Assembly (NCBI GenBank): GCA_964559125.1
Contig: CAZLGW010000020.1
Location: forward strand, 1-64,000
DNA from: Ravibacter sp964559125
GTDB lineage: Bacteria; Bacteroidota; Bacteroidia; Cytophagales; Spirosomataceae
Length of the DNA stretch: 64,000 nt
Direction: 5' to 3'
The position numbers and the translations under genes were made by a program. Of the stretch, positions 40,289 to 48,820 are shown piece by piece; the first letter of the stretch is position 1; each line of letters starts with the position of its first letter. The notes below the pieces were generated by a model. That model had not been told where the DNA came from and made no database searches. It saw only the letters and a list, made by a program, of their open reading frames with translations.

Positions 40289-41398
40289 TTACATCGCGTT
40301 TCCGATCAGGCTCTTCATAGTGACGGGTCCGAGGCAATTGTTAGCCCTCAGGCTTCCGGAAGTATCGGTGGTGATCTGGTTCAGACCTTCGTTAAACTTC
40401 GTAAGCCAGACCATCCGGCCGTCACAGGTCCAGTGTGAATCGCTGTGGAGGAATGAATTTTTTCCCATAACCCTGTACTCATCAATTACGCTGACGTAGG
40501 GAACCTCCAGGTCGGGATGGGACTGTACCCGCTCGATAAGCCGGTTATACACGCCGTAATCGGGCATCACGATCGTAGATTTATTGGGGATTACCGCGAA
40601 AATGAGGTGGTCAAACCCCATGTCGAGCAGGGTTTCCCTTGTTTGATTCAGAGAGTTGACAACCGAATCGATCCTGGCGTCGGATATCCTCGAAAACCCG
40701 GATGTTTGCGGGAAGTTGAGGCTGTCGGTATCGAGATAATACACGATACTGCTGCCGTCTTTGGAAATGGTCACGCTATGTTCGGTACGGTCAAAGACGT
40801 GGTAGTTGAATGCAGACTTTAATTCCCTGGATTTCATCCCGACGGTACTACCGGTCAAAAGCAGGTCGATCTGGCCGCCCACCCTGCTTGAACTCATGAA
40901 ATTGTCGAGCCTGGCCATCCAACTTTTTTTTTCCTCCCATTTTTCTAAAAAATTTGCCGTGTCGGGTATAAAATAAAAAGAAGGCGGGGTTTCGAAGTGT
41001 TGCCTGAAGTGCCTTTCTACGCTCTCCATCAGTACGATATTGGTAGCGGACGTATCCAGCTTGAAATGCATGAAATTCCCCCACTTCATGAAGTGGTACC
41101 GATCGGCTATAAAATCGGAACTGTCGACCCGTTGAGGCTCCAGGAAGCTGTCGCCGAGGACATACAAATGAATAGGGCGGGGAGATTGCTTTGAAACGGT
41201 AAGCCTGCTCTCGCATTTTACCATTTCTTCCTTGAATTCGGGTAGATGCGCGAGGCTGAAAAAGTCGCCATAGCGATATTCGTCGTGTATGATGCCCCAG
41301 CGGTAAAAGTAAGGATAGACGGTATCAAAGTCCGAAAGTCCGAGACCCCAGATTATTGAAAAAATGACAACTACCGTTATTTTTAAGGCTTTCTTCAT
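40289..41398 (-). CDS. AlgX/AlgJ-like SGNH-type acetyltransferase or hydrolase
   Basis: 369 residues. An N-terminal hydrophobic anchor (5-20), then GDSF (82-85, Ser84 as nucleophile) and, near the C-terminus, HSDSHWTCDG with Asp320 and His322. This spacing of GDSF and DxHW is typical of AlgJ/AlgX proteins that move acetyl groups to polysaccharides. Its start overlaps the stop of the 891-residue protein gene by four bases. With the acyltransferase-3 protein at 44929-46050 it could form a periplasmic O-acetylation pair. Confidence 0.7.
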   Translation of the reverse strand: MKKALKITVVVIFSIIWGLGLSDFDTVYPYFYRWGIIHDEYRYGDFFSLAHLPEFKEEMVKCESRLTVSKQSPRPIHLYVLGDSFLEPQRVDSSDFIADRYHFMKWGNFMHFKLDTSATNIVLMESVERHFRQHFETPPSFYFIPDTANFLEKWEEKKSWMARLDNFMSSSRVGGQIDLLLTGSTVGMKSRELKSAFNYHVFDRTEHSVTISKDGSSIVYYLDTDSLNFPQTSGFSRISDARIDSVVNSLNQTRETLLDMGFDHLIFAVIPNKSTIVMPDYGVYNRLIERVQSHPDLEVPYVSVIDEYRVMGKNSFLHSDSHWTCDGRMVWLTKFNEGLNQITTDTSGSLRANNCLGPVTMKSLIGNAM

Positions 41399-44070
41399 AG
41401 TTTGACGGACCAGATCTGGATCTTGTCTTCTGCCTGGCTGAAAATACTCAGCTCTTTCCTTGCCCCTTCATAATTGATGCCTAAAGCGCCCCGGCAGGGA
41501 ATCGGCCTATCGCCTACCCGGTTTCCATTAAAGTCAAAAATAGAAATAAATCCGGCGGATACGACCGAGATGAAGCGGTTATCACTGCCAAAATAATGAT
41601 AACGGATGGTGAAATCAGGCCTAAGACCGACGATTTCAAAAATCTCCTTGCCGTCTTTGCTTAGTATGGCAGCTTTGCCGGATGTCTGGCGCAGCATAAG
41701 CCAGTCAAGGTTATTTTCATCATATAAGGTCCTGAAAGTGGGGCCGGCCTCCGGCAGCAGGAGTTGTTTTCTCGTTTTAAGCTGCCCGTTGAGGTCTATC
41801 TGTGTAAGCTCGCCCTGGCGGTTGACACCCGCAATTTCAATCTCTCCCGTAGACGGGTTCTGCACCGGGGCAAAGGGACCGCTGATACCTGACAGCATGT
41901 CTACCGGGAACCCGGGAAGTAATTTCCCGTTTTCATCCAATACAAAGATTTTCCCGTTTCTTTGGGTGGCGATATACAGGTTGGAATTCCCCTTCGCAAA
42001 CGACACTACCGGGCTGAGGAGATTATCGAAATTGGTCCTTAGGTTGAGCTTTGACGGCGCTGCGCCTGCCGTTTTCCAGGTATAGAGATTTTGGTCGCTT
42101 CCCTTGAGAACAAAGCTGGCGCCGCTTTCCAGCGAATGGCTGATCCGGTAAAGGGAGTTGGTCGGAGAAACAGACGGCTTTGACAGAAGTGTAAAGACAC
42201 CGTTTTCGTCTTCATCGAGCACATAAAGGAACCGGGCTGTACTCACGATCCGCTGTGGGCGGCCGATATTTAAAAAGTCGGCCTTGAAAGCCCGTCCGAT
42301 CATCGGACCGTCAAGCTGGGCAAGTATCCGGGGCTTTCCTGAAGCGCCGTTGTCTATCCCGATCAGTTGGTGCGATTGATTGGTAAGGATGATCTCCGAA
42401 GTTCCGGCTCCCGGATCAGACATTACAGAAAATACAGCGGGAAATTCATCTTTCCATTCGAAGTCGGCTTTTAGCTCGGTTTCATTTTTTGTCCTGGAGC
42501 TGACCGCGTAATTTAAAGCCAGGCTTAAATCTGCGTACCGGCCCTTCTGGCTATATGCGATCTGGGTAGTGGCGATCTGGTCGAGGCTCGACTTAAGGGT
42601 TGTCCTGTTAAGGACTGATCCTGCCCTGGCCTTGCTCATATTGGTGATGAGTGAGAGCTGGGCATCAGTATTTTTTTCGAACAGGGCGCTGTCCAGGTCC
42701 GGAGAGTGAGCCCAGGTAAGCAGGTTTTCATAGTCGATCAGGTAGTTTTGTATGGCCTGCGGGCTGTTTCCTACGATGAGGTAGGGAGCGATATAGCTAA
42801 GATAGGATTCGCGGAACCCCTTGAAAACAGGCCCGAAAAACGCCTCCATCAGGTCGGGTATCAATATAGGGTATACCTCGTAGCCCTGGAAAAAAGTAGT
42901 TTTCGTTGATCCGTTGCTTGTCTTGTCTGCTATCTGCCGGATCGCCGGCTTCACTTTTTCAAAATCATCGTACCTGACCAGCATTATTTTGCTGTCGCTG
43001 ATTCCACCGCTGCTTTCATTAATGCACAGGATCACTTCCGGGCCGATTTCACGGAGAAAGGTGTCTTTCGATTTCCCGGCAAGCTGGTCGAACCGGGTAA
43101 GGGCCGGAAGCGACTGGTGTTCTTTAATCCATTTCCGCAGCGCCGGGTTGAATTTATCCGCCTTTTCAACTGCGAGCCTGATCAGATGGGTAGTTTGCTG
43201 GGAAATATAGCCCGCGCCGGTAAAGGGAACTCCTCCCTGGTTACTGAGAAGTGAATAGTAGGGATTTTCCCGCGCGTCGATGTCTTCCGACTCCATAACA
43301 AGCCTGCCCGGGGAAGAAGGGGGCGCCAGGTGGATGCCGTGCCGGCCGGGTAAGATATCCAGGAATGCCGAAACATTGGGGTGAATACCCTCGGGGAATA
43401 CGAATCCGCGCCAGGCCGCTCCATTGGCATAAATGCTCAGGTCGTGCTTTCCTTCCGGGAGCGTGATTTCCTTCATAGAATTTTCGCCCGACCGGCTGCC
43501 ACCCGATCTGGCATTCCTGATCACATCCTCGATCAACTCTCCATACTGGCTGATGATCAGGTAGTTGTTTTTCAGGATATACGAAAACAACGCTTCCGAT
43601 CGCTGGTTGGAAATGTCGGTAATGATATGTCCCTGGAAATTGTGAGAGCTGACCCTCAAAGAGCTGTCTTTAGGATTATTCAGCCATTTTTCTTCCAGCT
43701 CGCTTTTTACAGGCAGGTACATGACAATACCCAGCCTGCCCCCTGCGAGCGGGTGAAAGGCATAAGTAATCGTTTTGCTTTTGAGAAAAGTGTAGATCTG
43801 CGCCTCGTCCCCGCTGAACCATCTCATCAGGGAAAGATTACCGGCAGCGAGGGAAATCAGCGGCAGATCGCGATAAGCCGAACTAAACGTATCGCCTGCC
43901 GGCGTACCGGCAGCGTCGTACTGATCCTGAAGCTTATCTGAAGAGACGACAACGGTCGCAGAGTCCGGGATATAATTCCATACTTCAGGCGGTCTCGAAC
44001 CAAACCATCTATACCCCAGATAGCCCGCAACAACAACCAGTATCAGGAACAGGATCGGACGTATTCTCAA
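41395..44070 (-). CDS. Unknown 891-residue membrane-anchored protein
   Basis: One N-terminal membrane segment (about 5-21, LFLILVVVAGYLGY) and then a long periplasmic part. Residues 25-520 have alternating short strands and helices (VWNYIPDSATVVVSS) like DUF3352-type proteins. Residues 560-891 hold propeller-like repeats ending in short strands (KIFVLDENGKLLPGFPVD, SIFDFNGNRVGD). I do not recognise the family. It is coupled to the AlgX-like gene and lies 37 bases after the glycosyltransferase gene, which points to surface-polymer assembly. Confidence 0.75.
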   Translation of the reverse strand: MRIRPILFLILVVVAGYLGYRWFGSRPPEVWNYIPDSATVVVSSDKLQDQYDAAGTPAGDTFSSAYRDLPLISLAAGNLSLMRWFSGDEAQIYTFLKSKTITYAFHPLAGGRLGIVMYLPVKSELEEKWLNNPKDSSLRVSSHNFQGHIITDISNQRSEALFSYILKNNYLIISQYGELIEDVIRNARSGGSRSGENSMKEITLPEGKHDLSIYANGAAWRGFVFPEGIHPNVSAFLDILPGRHGIHLAPPSSPGRLVMESEDIDARENPYYSLLSNQGGVPFTGAGYISQQTTHLIRLAVEKADKFNPALRKWIKEHQSLPALTRFDQLAGKSKDTFLREIGPEVILCINESSGGISDSKIMLVRYDDFEKVKPAIRQIADKTSNGSTKTTFFQGYEVYPILIPDLMEAFFGPVFKGFRESYLSYIAPYLIVGNSPQAIQNYLIDYENLLTWAHSPDLDSALFEKNTDAQLSLITNMSKARAGSVLNRTTLKSSLDQIATTQIAYSQKGRYADLSLALNYAVSSRTKNETELKADFEWKDEFPAVFSVMSDPGAGTSEIILTNQSHQLIGIDNGASGKPRILAQLDGPMIGRAFKADFLNIGRPQRIVSTARFLYVLDEDENGVFTLLSKPSVSPTNSLYRISHSLESGASFVLKGSDQNLYTWKTAGAAPSKLNLRTNFDNLLSPVVSFAKGNSNLYIATQRNGKIFVLDENGKLLPGFPVDMLSGISGPFAPVQNPSTGEIEIAGVNRQGELTQIDLNGQLKTRKQLLLPEAGPTFRTLYDENNLDWLMLRQTSGKAAILSKDGKEIFEIVGLRPDFTIRYHYFGSDNRFISVVSAGFISIFDFNGNRVGDRPIPCRGALGINYEGARKELSIFSQAEDKIQIWSVKL

Positions 44071-44107
44071 GGTAACACTGCTTATGTATTACAAGTTTTC
44101 GAGCGTT

Positions 44108-44854
44108 TTAAGCACTCTTGATAGCCCTGATTTTGCTATTGAGCTCAAGCCTGAAATTCAGAAGTTCCCTGAAGCTCCTGATGCATACTTTCCAAAGGTT
44201 CCATTTCACTATCGATACGGTACCCGAAACACGCTCCCGGTGAGTAATAGGAATATCGAAGAGTTCCTGCCCCGATTTTTTAGCCATTACCGCCAGGAAA
44301 ATATTAGGCGCAAAGGGCGGGGGATCGGGAAGCTGGTCCATCAATTTCTGAAGAAATGTTCCTTTGATCAGTCTGAAAGGAATATTGCTGTCCAGAATAA
44401 AGGTGCCGTATACCAACGAGATCGTACTCCGCAGGAACCTGGTGATGAAGAGGCGGACTTTAGCATCGTGCCTGATTTCGCGGTACCCGAGAATAAATTC
44501 GGACTGATTACGCTTTTGCCAGAGTTTATCGAAATCATCCGTTACGAACTGGTCATCGCTATCGGTCTGAAAGACATATTCGGAACCGAGCTTCAATGCC
44601 GTTTTATAGCCGTTAACGACGGCATTACCGTGCCCGCCGTTTTTCTGGTGAACGACCGTCAGGCGATCGTTCCCGGTTTTCAGTTTATCCAGGATTTCCC
44701 CTGTTTTGTCTTTAGAGCCATCGTTAATAACGATCAGCGTCGTATTTTCATCTGGAAATTTATCCTTTAAAAAGCCTGTCCAACTGCCTACAACCTGCTC
44801 GATACAATCTTCCTCGTTATAGGCCGGCATTACGATACTCAAGAAAAAAGACAT
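44108..44854 (-). CDS. Glycosyltransferase family 2
   Basis: 248 residues. GT-A fold: LSIVMPAYNEEDCIEQVV (5-22), VINDGSKDKT, and the DxD motif in FQTDSDDQF. A basic C-terminal half (WNLWKVCIRSFRELLNFRLEL) could lie on the membrane. No transmembrane helices. It transfers a sugar from a nucleotide or lipid-linked donor; the acceptor is unknown. Member of the surface-polymer operon. Confidence 0.88.
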   Translation of the reverse strand: MSFFLSIVMPAYNEEDCIEQVVGSWTGFLKDKFPDENTTLIVINDGSKDKTGEILDKLKTGNDRLTVVHQKNGGHGNAVVNGYKTALKLGSEYVFQTDSDDQFVTDDFDKLWQKRNQSEFILGYREIRHDAKVRLFITRFLRSTISLVYGTFILDSNIPFRLIKGTFLQKLMDQLPDPPPFAPNIFLAVMAKKSGQELFDIPITHRERVSGTVSIVKWNLWKVCIRSFRELLNFRLELNSKIRAIKSA

Positions 44855-44928
44855 GAATAGGAAAAATTATAAAAATTACATTTTCAAAATTACACAGAAT
44901 ATCCAGATTTGCCAATCGGCGTCTGTCG

Positions 44929-46050
44929 CTAAGTCAATTTATCTTTCAGGTCGTTAATGGGCTTTTCCATCAGGTACCAGGAAAGAGTAGCCACTATTAC
45001 CGTCAGCGAAAAAAAGAACAGCGATTCAAAAAGGAGGTTATGGGCTACAGCCGGAACGAACTGTTCGATTTTGCGAAGGAGCCGGAGCGTAGGGTGATTC
45101 GGCGGACTATGGAAGTGATTGTAGACAAGGTTATGATAAGCATAAAGCCCGTAGCTGATCTTGCCGAGATACAGAACAACCCGGTTTTCGAGGAAAGCCT
45201 TCATGAATCCGCCGTAGCCGAGCACCCCCTTCCCGATCAGGAAAAAACAGAATACCGAGCCGGCCAGCCTTTCCCATACGTCGGTTGCTATATTCTTATG
45301 CTCGGGAAAAGTTTTTGACCAGTAAATCACGCCCGCCCAGAGAAGGAGCCCCAGCACTACCAGATAACCGCGGCTGAACACCTTTCGGTACTGCTCAGGC
45401 CGGAACAGAAGCAGCCAGGCCATAAAAGCCCCCAGGCCGAACGAGTCGAGGCAGGCCGGCATCGAGACATAGTTGACAATCCAGCTGTAACCCGAAAGGA
45501 AAAAGTACAGCCGGAACAGGATACTGCCCGCAAGCATCGCCACGAAAGTAGGGACAAGCCATTTCCTGGGTACAAAGAAAATAACCAGCGGGAAAATGAT
45601 ATAGAACTGTTCTTCGACGGAAAGCGACCAGAAATGATCTACTACGCCCATCCAGGTCTGGTTAATCGCCATATACAGATTGGATCCGTAAAGAAGAAAC
45701 CAGCCGATCTTTTCCCTGACGGGAGGGACGTTGAAAATGAACAGGAGGAGAATGCAGAGGTAGTAGACAGGGAAAATACGGAGGGTACGCCGGATGAAAA
45801 ACCTTTTGAAATAGTCCCTGAACCCCCCGTCGGTTCCCCTGAACTTATCGCTGCTGGTGATGAGGATGCGGGTAATGAGGAATCCGCTCAATACGAAAAA
45901 CAGGTTAACCCCCAGCGGGCCAAAAGGGATTTTGTTGATGGCTGCTGTAAAGTGGTCTGCCAGAACGAGGGCAATGGCAACAAAACGGAGGCCGTCCAGC
46001 TGGATAAGGTAGCTGTTGGTATGTTGTTTTTGCAATGGGTTTGCGGCCAT
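44929..46050 (-). CDS. Acyltransferase family 3 membrane protein (OafA/YrhL-like)
   Basis: 373 residues, about ten membrane segments. The family start (LDGLRFVAIALVLADHF) has the catalytic His in ADHF. RRTLRIFPVYY and HFWSLSVEEQFYI are further signatures. These proteins carry acetyl groups across the inner membrane for polysaccharide or lipid O-acetylation. It starts 18 bases after the 46069-47775 gene. A soluble or anchored SGNH partner is encoded downstream at 40289-41398. Confidence 0.92.
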   Translation of the reverse strand: MAANPLQKQHTNSYLIQLDGLRFVAIALVLADHFTAAINKIPFGPLGVNLFFVLSGFLITRILITSSDKFRGTDGGFRDYFKRFFIRRTLRIFPVYYLCILLLFIFNVPPVREKIGWFLLYGSNLYMAINQTWMGVVDHFWSLSVEEQFYIIFPLVIFFVPRKWLVPTFVAMLAGSILFRLYFFLSGYSWIVNYVSMPACLDSFGLGAFMAWLLLFRPEQYRKVFSRGYLVVLGLLLWAGVIYWSKTFPEHKNIATDVWERLAGSVFCFFLIGKGVLGYGGFMKAFLENRVVLYLGKISYGLYAYHNLVYNHFHSPPNHPTLRLLRKIEQFVPAVAHNLLFESLFFFSLTVIVATLSWYLMEKPINDLKDKLT

Positions 46051-46068
46051 AAGCGCTTTGCTGTATAA

Positions 46069-47775
46069 CTACCAGTTAGTTTTAATTCCTTCAGTTCGCA
46101 CGAATTCAGGTATCATCAGCGAATCTCTGTACATCACGATGCCGGTGCTGTCCCCTTTTTGTAAGACCATGGCGTAGCGGTAGCTGCCGGGCCGGAGTCC
46201 CAACTCATCGAATGCATGTTCCGAGGAGAACCCGGGCGCGAAGTATTGCTGACGGAAAAACAACTGCTTCCGGTTCCGGTTTCTCTCGCGGAAGGTCGGG
46301 AGCAGGAAGTACCGGTCACTGTTGCTTAAAAGCAGGTATACGCCGCTGTCCTGAAGGCGCTGGCTCTGATAATTATTATTTATGATGGAAATCCTGTTTT
46401 CGCCGGCCGATACCTGCGTATCCCGCACCAACTCGCTGACATAAGAAAGATTGCCGGAAACAGTCGAATCTGTAAGGTTAGGAACGAGGGGAAGCCAGCG
46501 TTCGTAAAATAACGAAGGCCTGGCTACGAGTCCGCGGCTTATGGAAGTATCGGCGGTAAAGGGATTGAGGGCTTTGTTATCGTAGACCGAGTTGAAATAG
46601 GACGTTACCATAAACTTTCGCAGGTTATAGGCGTCCACCAGGTAATAGTGATAGGAGAATACGTTGAATAGGAGGCACAGCGCGGCCACTCCCGAAACAT
46701 ACGGATGATAAAAGCTTCCCCTGATAGGAATTACGATAAAGAGATAGGCGGTAATGAGCAGCAGGAAGGAGTAGATTTTATACCGGCTTGTAAGCAGAAC
46801 TTCCAGGCCGGAGCCCGCACGTCCCCCAACCACGACCGCAGCGGTACCGAGAATAAAAAGCATGATGCCCAGGCAGAAAGCATCCGTTATCTTGGCATAA
46901 GGCTCGGCATATTGGTTGCGGATCAGGCGGAATAAAGTGGTGGAGACGATAGAAATACTGACGAGAAAAAGGATAAAGCCGAAGACAACGCTGGTGTCCT
47001 GCCTGCCTTTAACAGGGAATACTTCTGCAAAAGACCCGATAAAGGCCATAAATCCTTTTGTCAGCGTCCATACGCCGGCCGGTACTTTTGCATTGTAGTC
47101 GGGCTGGTGATAGGAAGCAAAATAAAGTACGAGCACAAGAACGACGGATGCCGCGGCGATGATCCCCTTTTTATTCTCATGCGAAAGGAAAAGCACAAGG
47201 GTTATGATGGGGAGGATCAGCAGTCCGTTCCCGCTGGAAAAAGCGGACAATGCGGCGGCCAGGATACCGGCTGCATAATATCCCCAGGGACCTTTCAGGC
47301 ACCAGTATACCGCCAGCGCTCCGAGTGTCACTACCCCGAAATTCTGGATGGAAGCCATTCCCCAGTACATATTTTCCCAATGCGCCAGGGTAGGCCAGAT
47401 CAGCGCTACGGGAACAAGCGCGAAAAGGGTCTTATCATTGTGTTTCAGCAGTCTCCACCATAATATGATCACACTGAGCAGCAACAGGTTACCCGCAAAC
47501 ATCAGGTGACGATAGTCGAGCTGCCCATACCGGGAATAGTCGAGAATGGCGATAAGCCTGGTCAGGAAGATGCGATGCTCATTGTGCTGCGCGCTCAATA
47601 CGCGGAATACGTCAGAAAGACTGTCGGAGGCTATATAGTCCAGAAGAGTCCTTTTTAGCGCATGATCGTCCCATTTGGCGATATTGACCGCATAGTAGTC
47701 CCACACCCGCAGATATACCGCTACCGGGAGAAGAACCGCGACCAGGACGATTATAAAAAGCGAGCGCTTAGGCAT
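46069..47775 (-). CDS. Large polytopic membrane protein, GT-C-like
   Basis: 568 residues with about ten hydrophobic segments and a soluble C-terminal region (about 400-568). The first periplasmic loop has acidic pairs (NIAKWDDHALKR, SAQHNEHR), the position where GT-C glycosyltransferases hold their catalytic acid. No exact family is recognised. Its start overlaps the transketolase-half stop by eight bases. Confidence 0.7.
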   Translation of the reverse strand: MPKRSLFIIVLVAVLLPVAVYLRVWDYYAVNIAKWDDHALKRTLLDYIASDSLSDVFRVLSAQHNEHRIFLTRLIAILDYSRYGQLDYRHLMFAGNLLLLSVIILWWRLLKHNDKTLFALVPVALIWPTLAHWENMYWGMASIQNFGVVTLGALAVYWCLKGPWGYYAAGILAAALSAFSSGNGLLILPIITLVLFLSHENKKGIIAAASVVLVLVLYFASYHQPDYNAKVPAGVWTLTKGFMAFIGSFAEVFPVKGRQDTSVVFGFILFLVSISIVSTTLFRLIRNQYAEPYAKITDAFCLGIMLFILGTAAVVVGGRAGSGLEVLLTSRYKIYSFLLLITAYLFIVIPIRGSFYHPYVSGVAALCLLFNVFSYHYYLVDAYNLRKFMVTSYFNSVYDNKALNPFTADTSISRGLVARPSLFYERWLPLVPNLTDSTVSGNLSYVSELVRDTQVSAGENRISIINNNYQSQRLQDSGVYLLLSNSDRYFLLPTFRERNRNRKQLFFRQQYFAPGFSSEHAFDELGLRPGSYRYAMVLQKGDSTGIVMYRDSLMIPEFVRTEGIKTNW

Positions 47776-48682
47776 TTTGACCCGTCAGAATAGTAATTTG
47801 GTCTGCAATATAATTGGCATCAAGCCCTGATAAACGCTGGTGATAGGCCTGGCTGCCGTAAAGGCCGTTGGGGTAGCCTTGCGCCCTTATGCTCCGGAAA
47901 CTACCGGTTCTTACATTTTTTTCGAGAAGCTGGACGGAAAGCTGCTGGGCCAGTCCGCCGGTGGATACATGCTCTTCGGCCACAATAACGCGGTTTGCTG
48001 CCTCTGTAATGGCAATAATTTCAGGATTGAGCTCAAACGGGAAAGTCAGCGTGGTAATGAGATTGACCGGTGCAGATACTTTTTCCATTGCTTCCAATAT
48101 GTTATTGGCAACGGGGCCGAGCGCAAATATGGTGACGACGGCCTGGTCGGATTGTCGTATTATTTTGAAATCGCCTGACCGGCGCGCTCCTTCCGGAGTC
48201 TTCTTCCCGGCTCCCAGGCGAAGATAAGCCGGGCTGCCGGCCGCCATTATTTCGCCGACAAAAGGCGCTACTTCGTCAGAAAAAGACGGTACCCATGCCG
48301 TTACGTTCTGAAGGCTGCTCAGGCAGGCCAGGTCTTCCAGGGCATGGTGGGTACTGCCCATGATACCGTACCCGTAGCCTCCGCCGTTCCCGACCAGGAA
48401 TACCGGTAATTTATGAAACCCTACGTCATTCCTGAATTGCTCCAGGCAACGGTATACGACGAAGGGAGCTATACTATAGCAAAATACTTTATAACCTTTA
48501 TGAGCGAATCCGGCAGCTACCCCTACCATGTTCTGTTCGGCAACTCCGGCATTGATAAAACGGCTGCCCAAAACCGCCTGCAGGTTTTCCAGGGCGTTAT
48601 ACCCCAGATCGCCTGTAATGAAAATGATCGAATCATCTTCGGCGGCCAGGTCTTCTACAGCCTGTGAAAACTCCTTGCGCAT
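47768..48682 (-). CDS. Transketolase C-terminal subunit (pyrimidine-binding half)
   Basis: 304 residues. Pyrimidine-binding domain: FITGDLGYNALENL, INAGVAEQNMVGVAAGFA (with the catalytic Glu) and the C-terminal domain VIVAEEHVSTGGLAQQL. The N-terminal diphosphate-binding half, usually encoded next to it, is absent from the window. The upstream gene is an ABC exporter 138 bases away. In surface-polysaccharide loci split transketolases make precursor sugars. Confidence 0.88.
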   Translation of the reverse strand: MRKEFSQAVEDLAAEDDSIIFITGDLGYNALENLQAVLGSRFINAGVAEQNMVGVAAGFAHKGYKVFCYSIAPFVVYRCLEQFRNDVGFHKLPVFLVGNGGGYGYGIMGSTHHALEDLACLSSLQNVTAWVPSFSDEVAPFVGEIMAAGSPAYLRLGAGKKTPEGARRSGDFKIIRQSDQAVVTIFALGPVANNILEAMEKVSAPVNLITTLTFPFELNPEIIAITEAANRVIVAEEHVSTGGLAQQLSVQLLEKNVRTGSFRSIRAQGYPNGLYGSQAYHQRLSGLDANYIADQITILTGQNA

Positions 48683-48706
48683 AACATTTCTGCGGTTGTT
48701 AATGAA

Positions 48707-48733
48707 TCAACGGCCTTATTTTTCAACGGCCTT
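48707..48733. repeat. Tandem direct repeat upstream of the transketolase-half gene
   Basis: TCAACGGCCTT occurs twice with a 16-base period (48707-48717 and 48723-48733), 25 bases upstream of the start at 48682. It could be a regulator site for the surface operon. Confidence 0.4.
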
Positions 48734-48820
48734 AAAATGTGGCACAAGTTAGGACTAAACAATGATTAATACCAAAAAACGGCGGGGGTATTGGCGTAAG
48801 GGCGGAAGATTACGATATTC

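Noticed and set aside
44084..44770. Plus-strand open frame of 228 codons
   Set aside because: Antisense to glycosyltransferase 2, which has PAYNEE and DSDD motifs in the right order.
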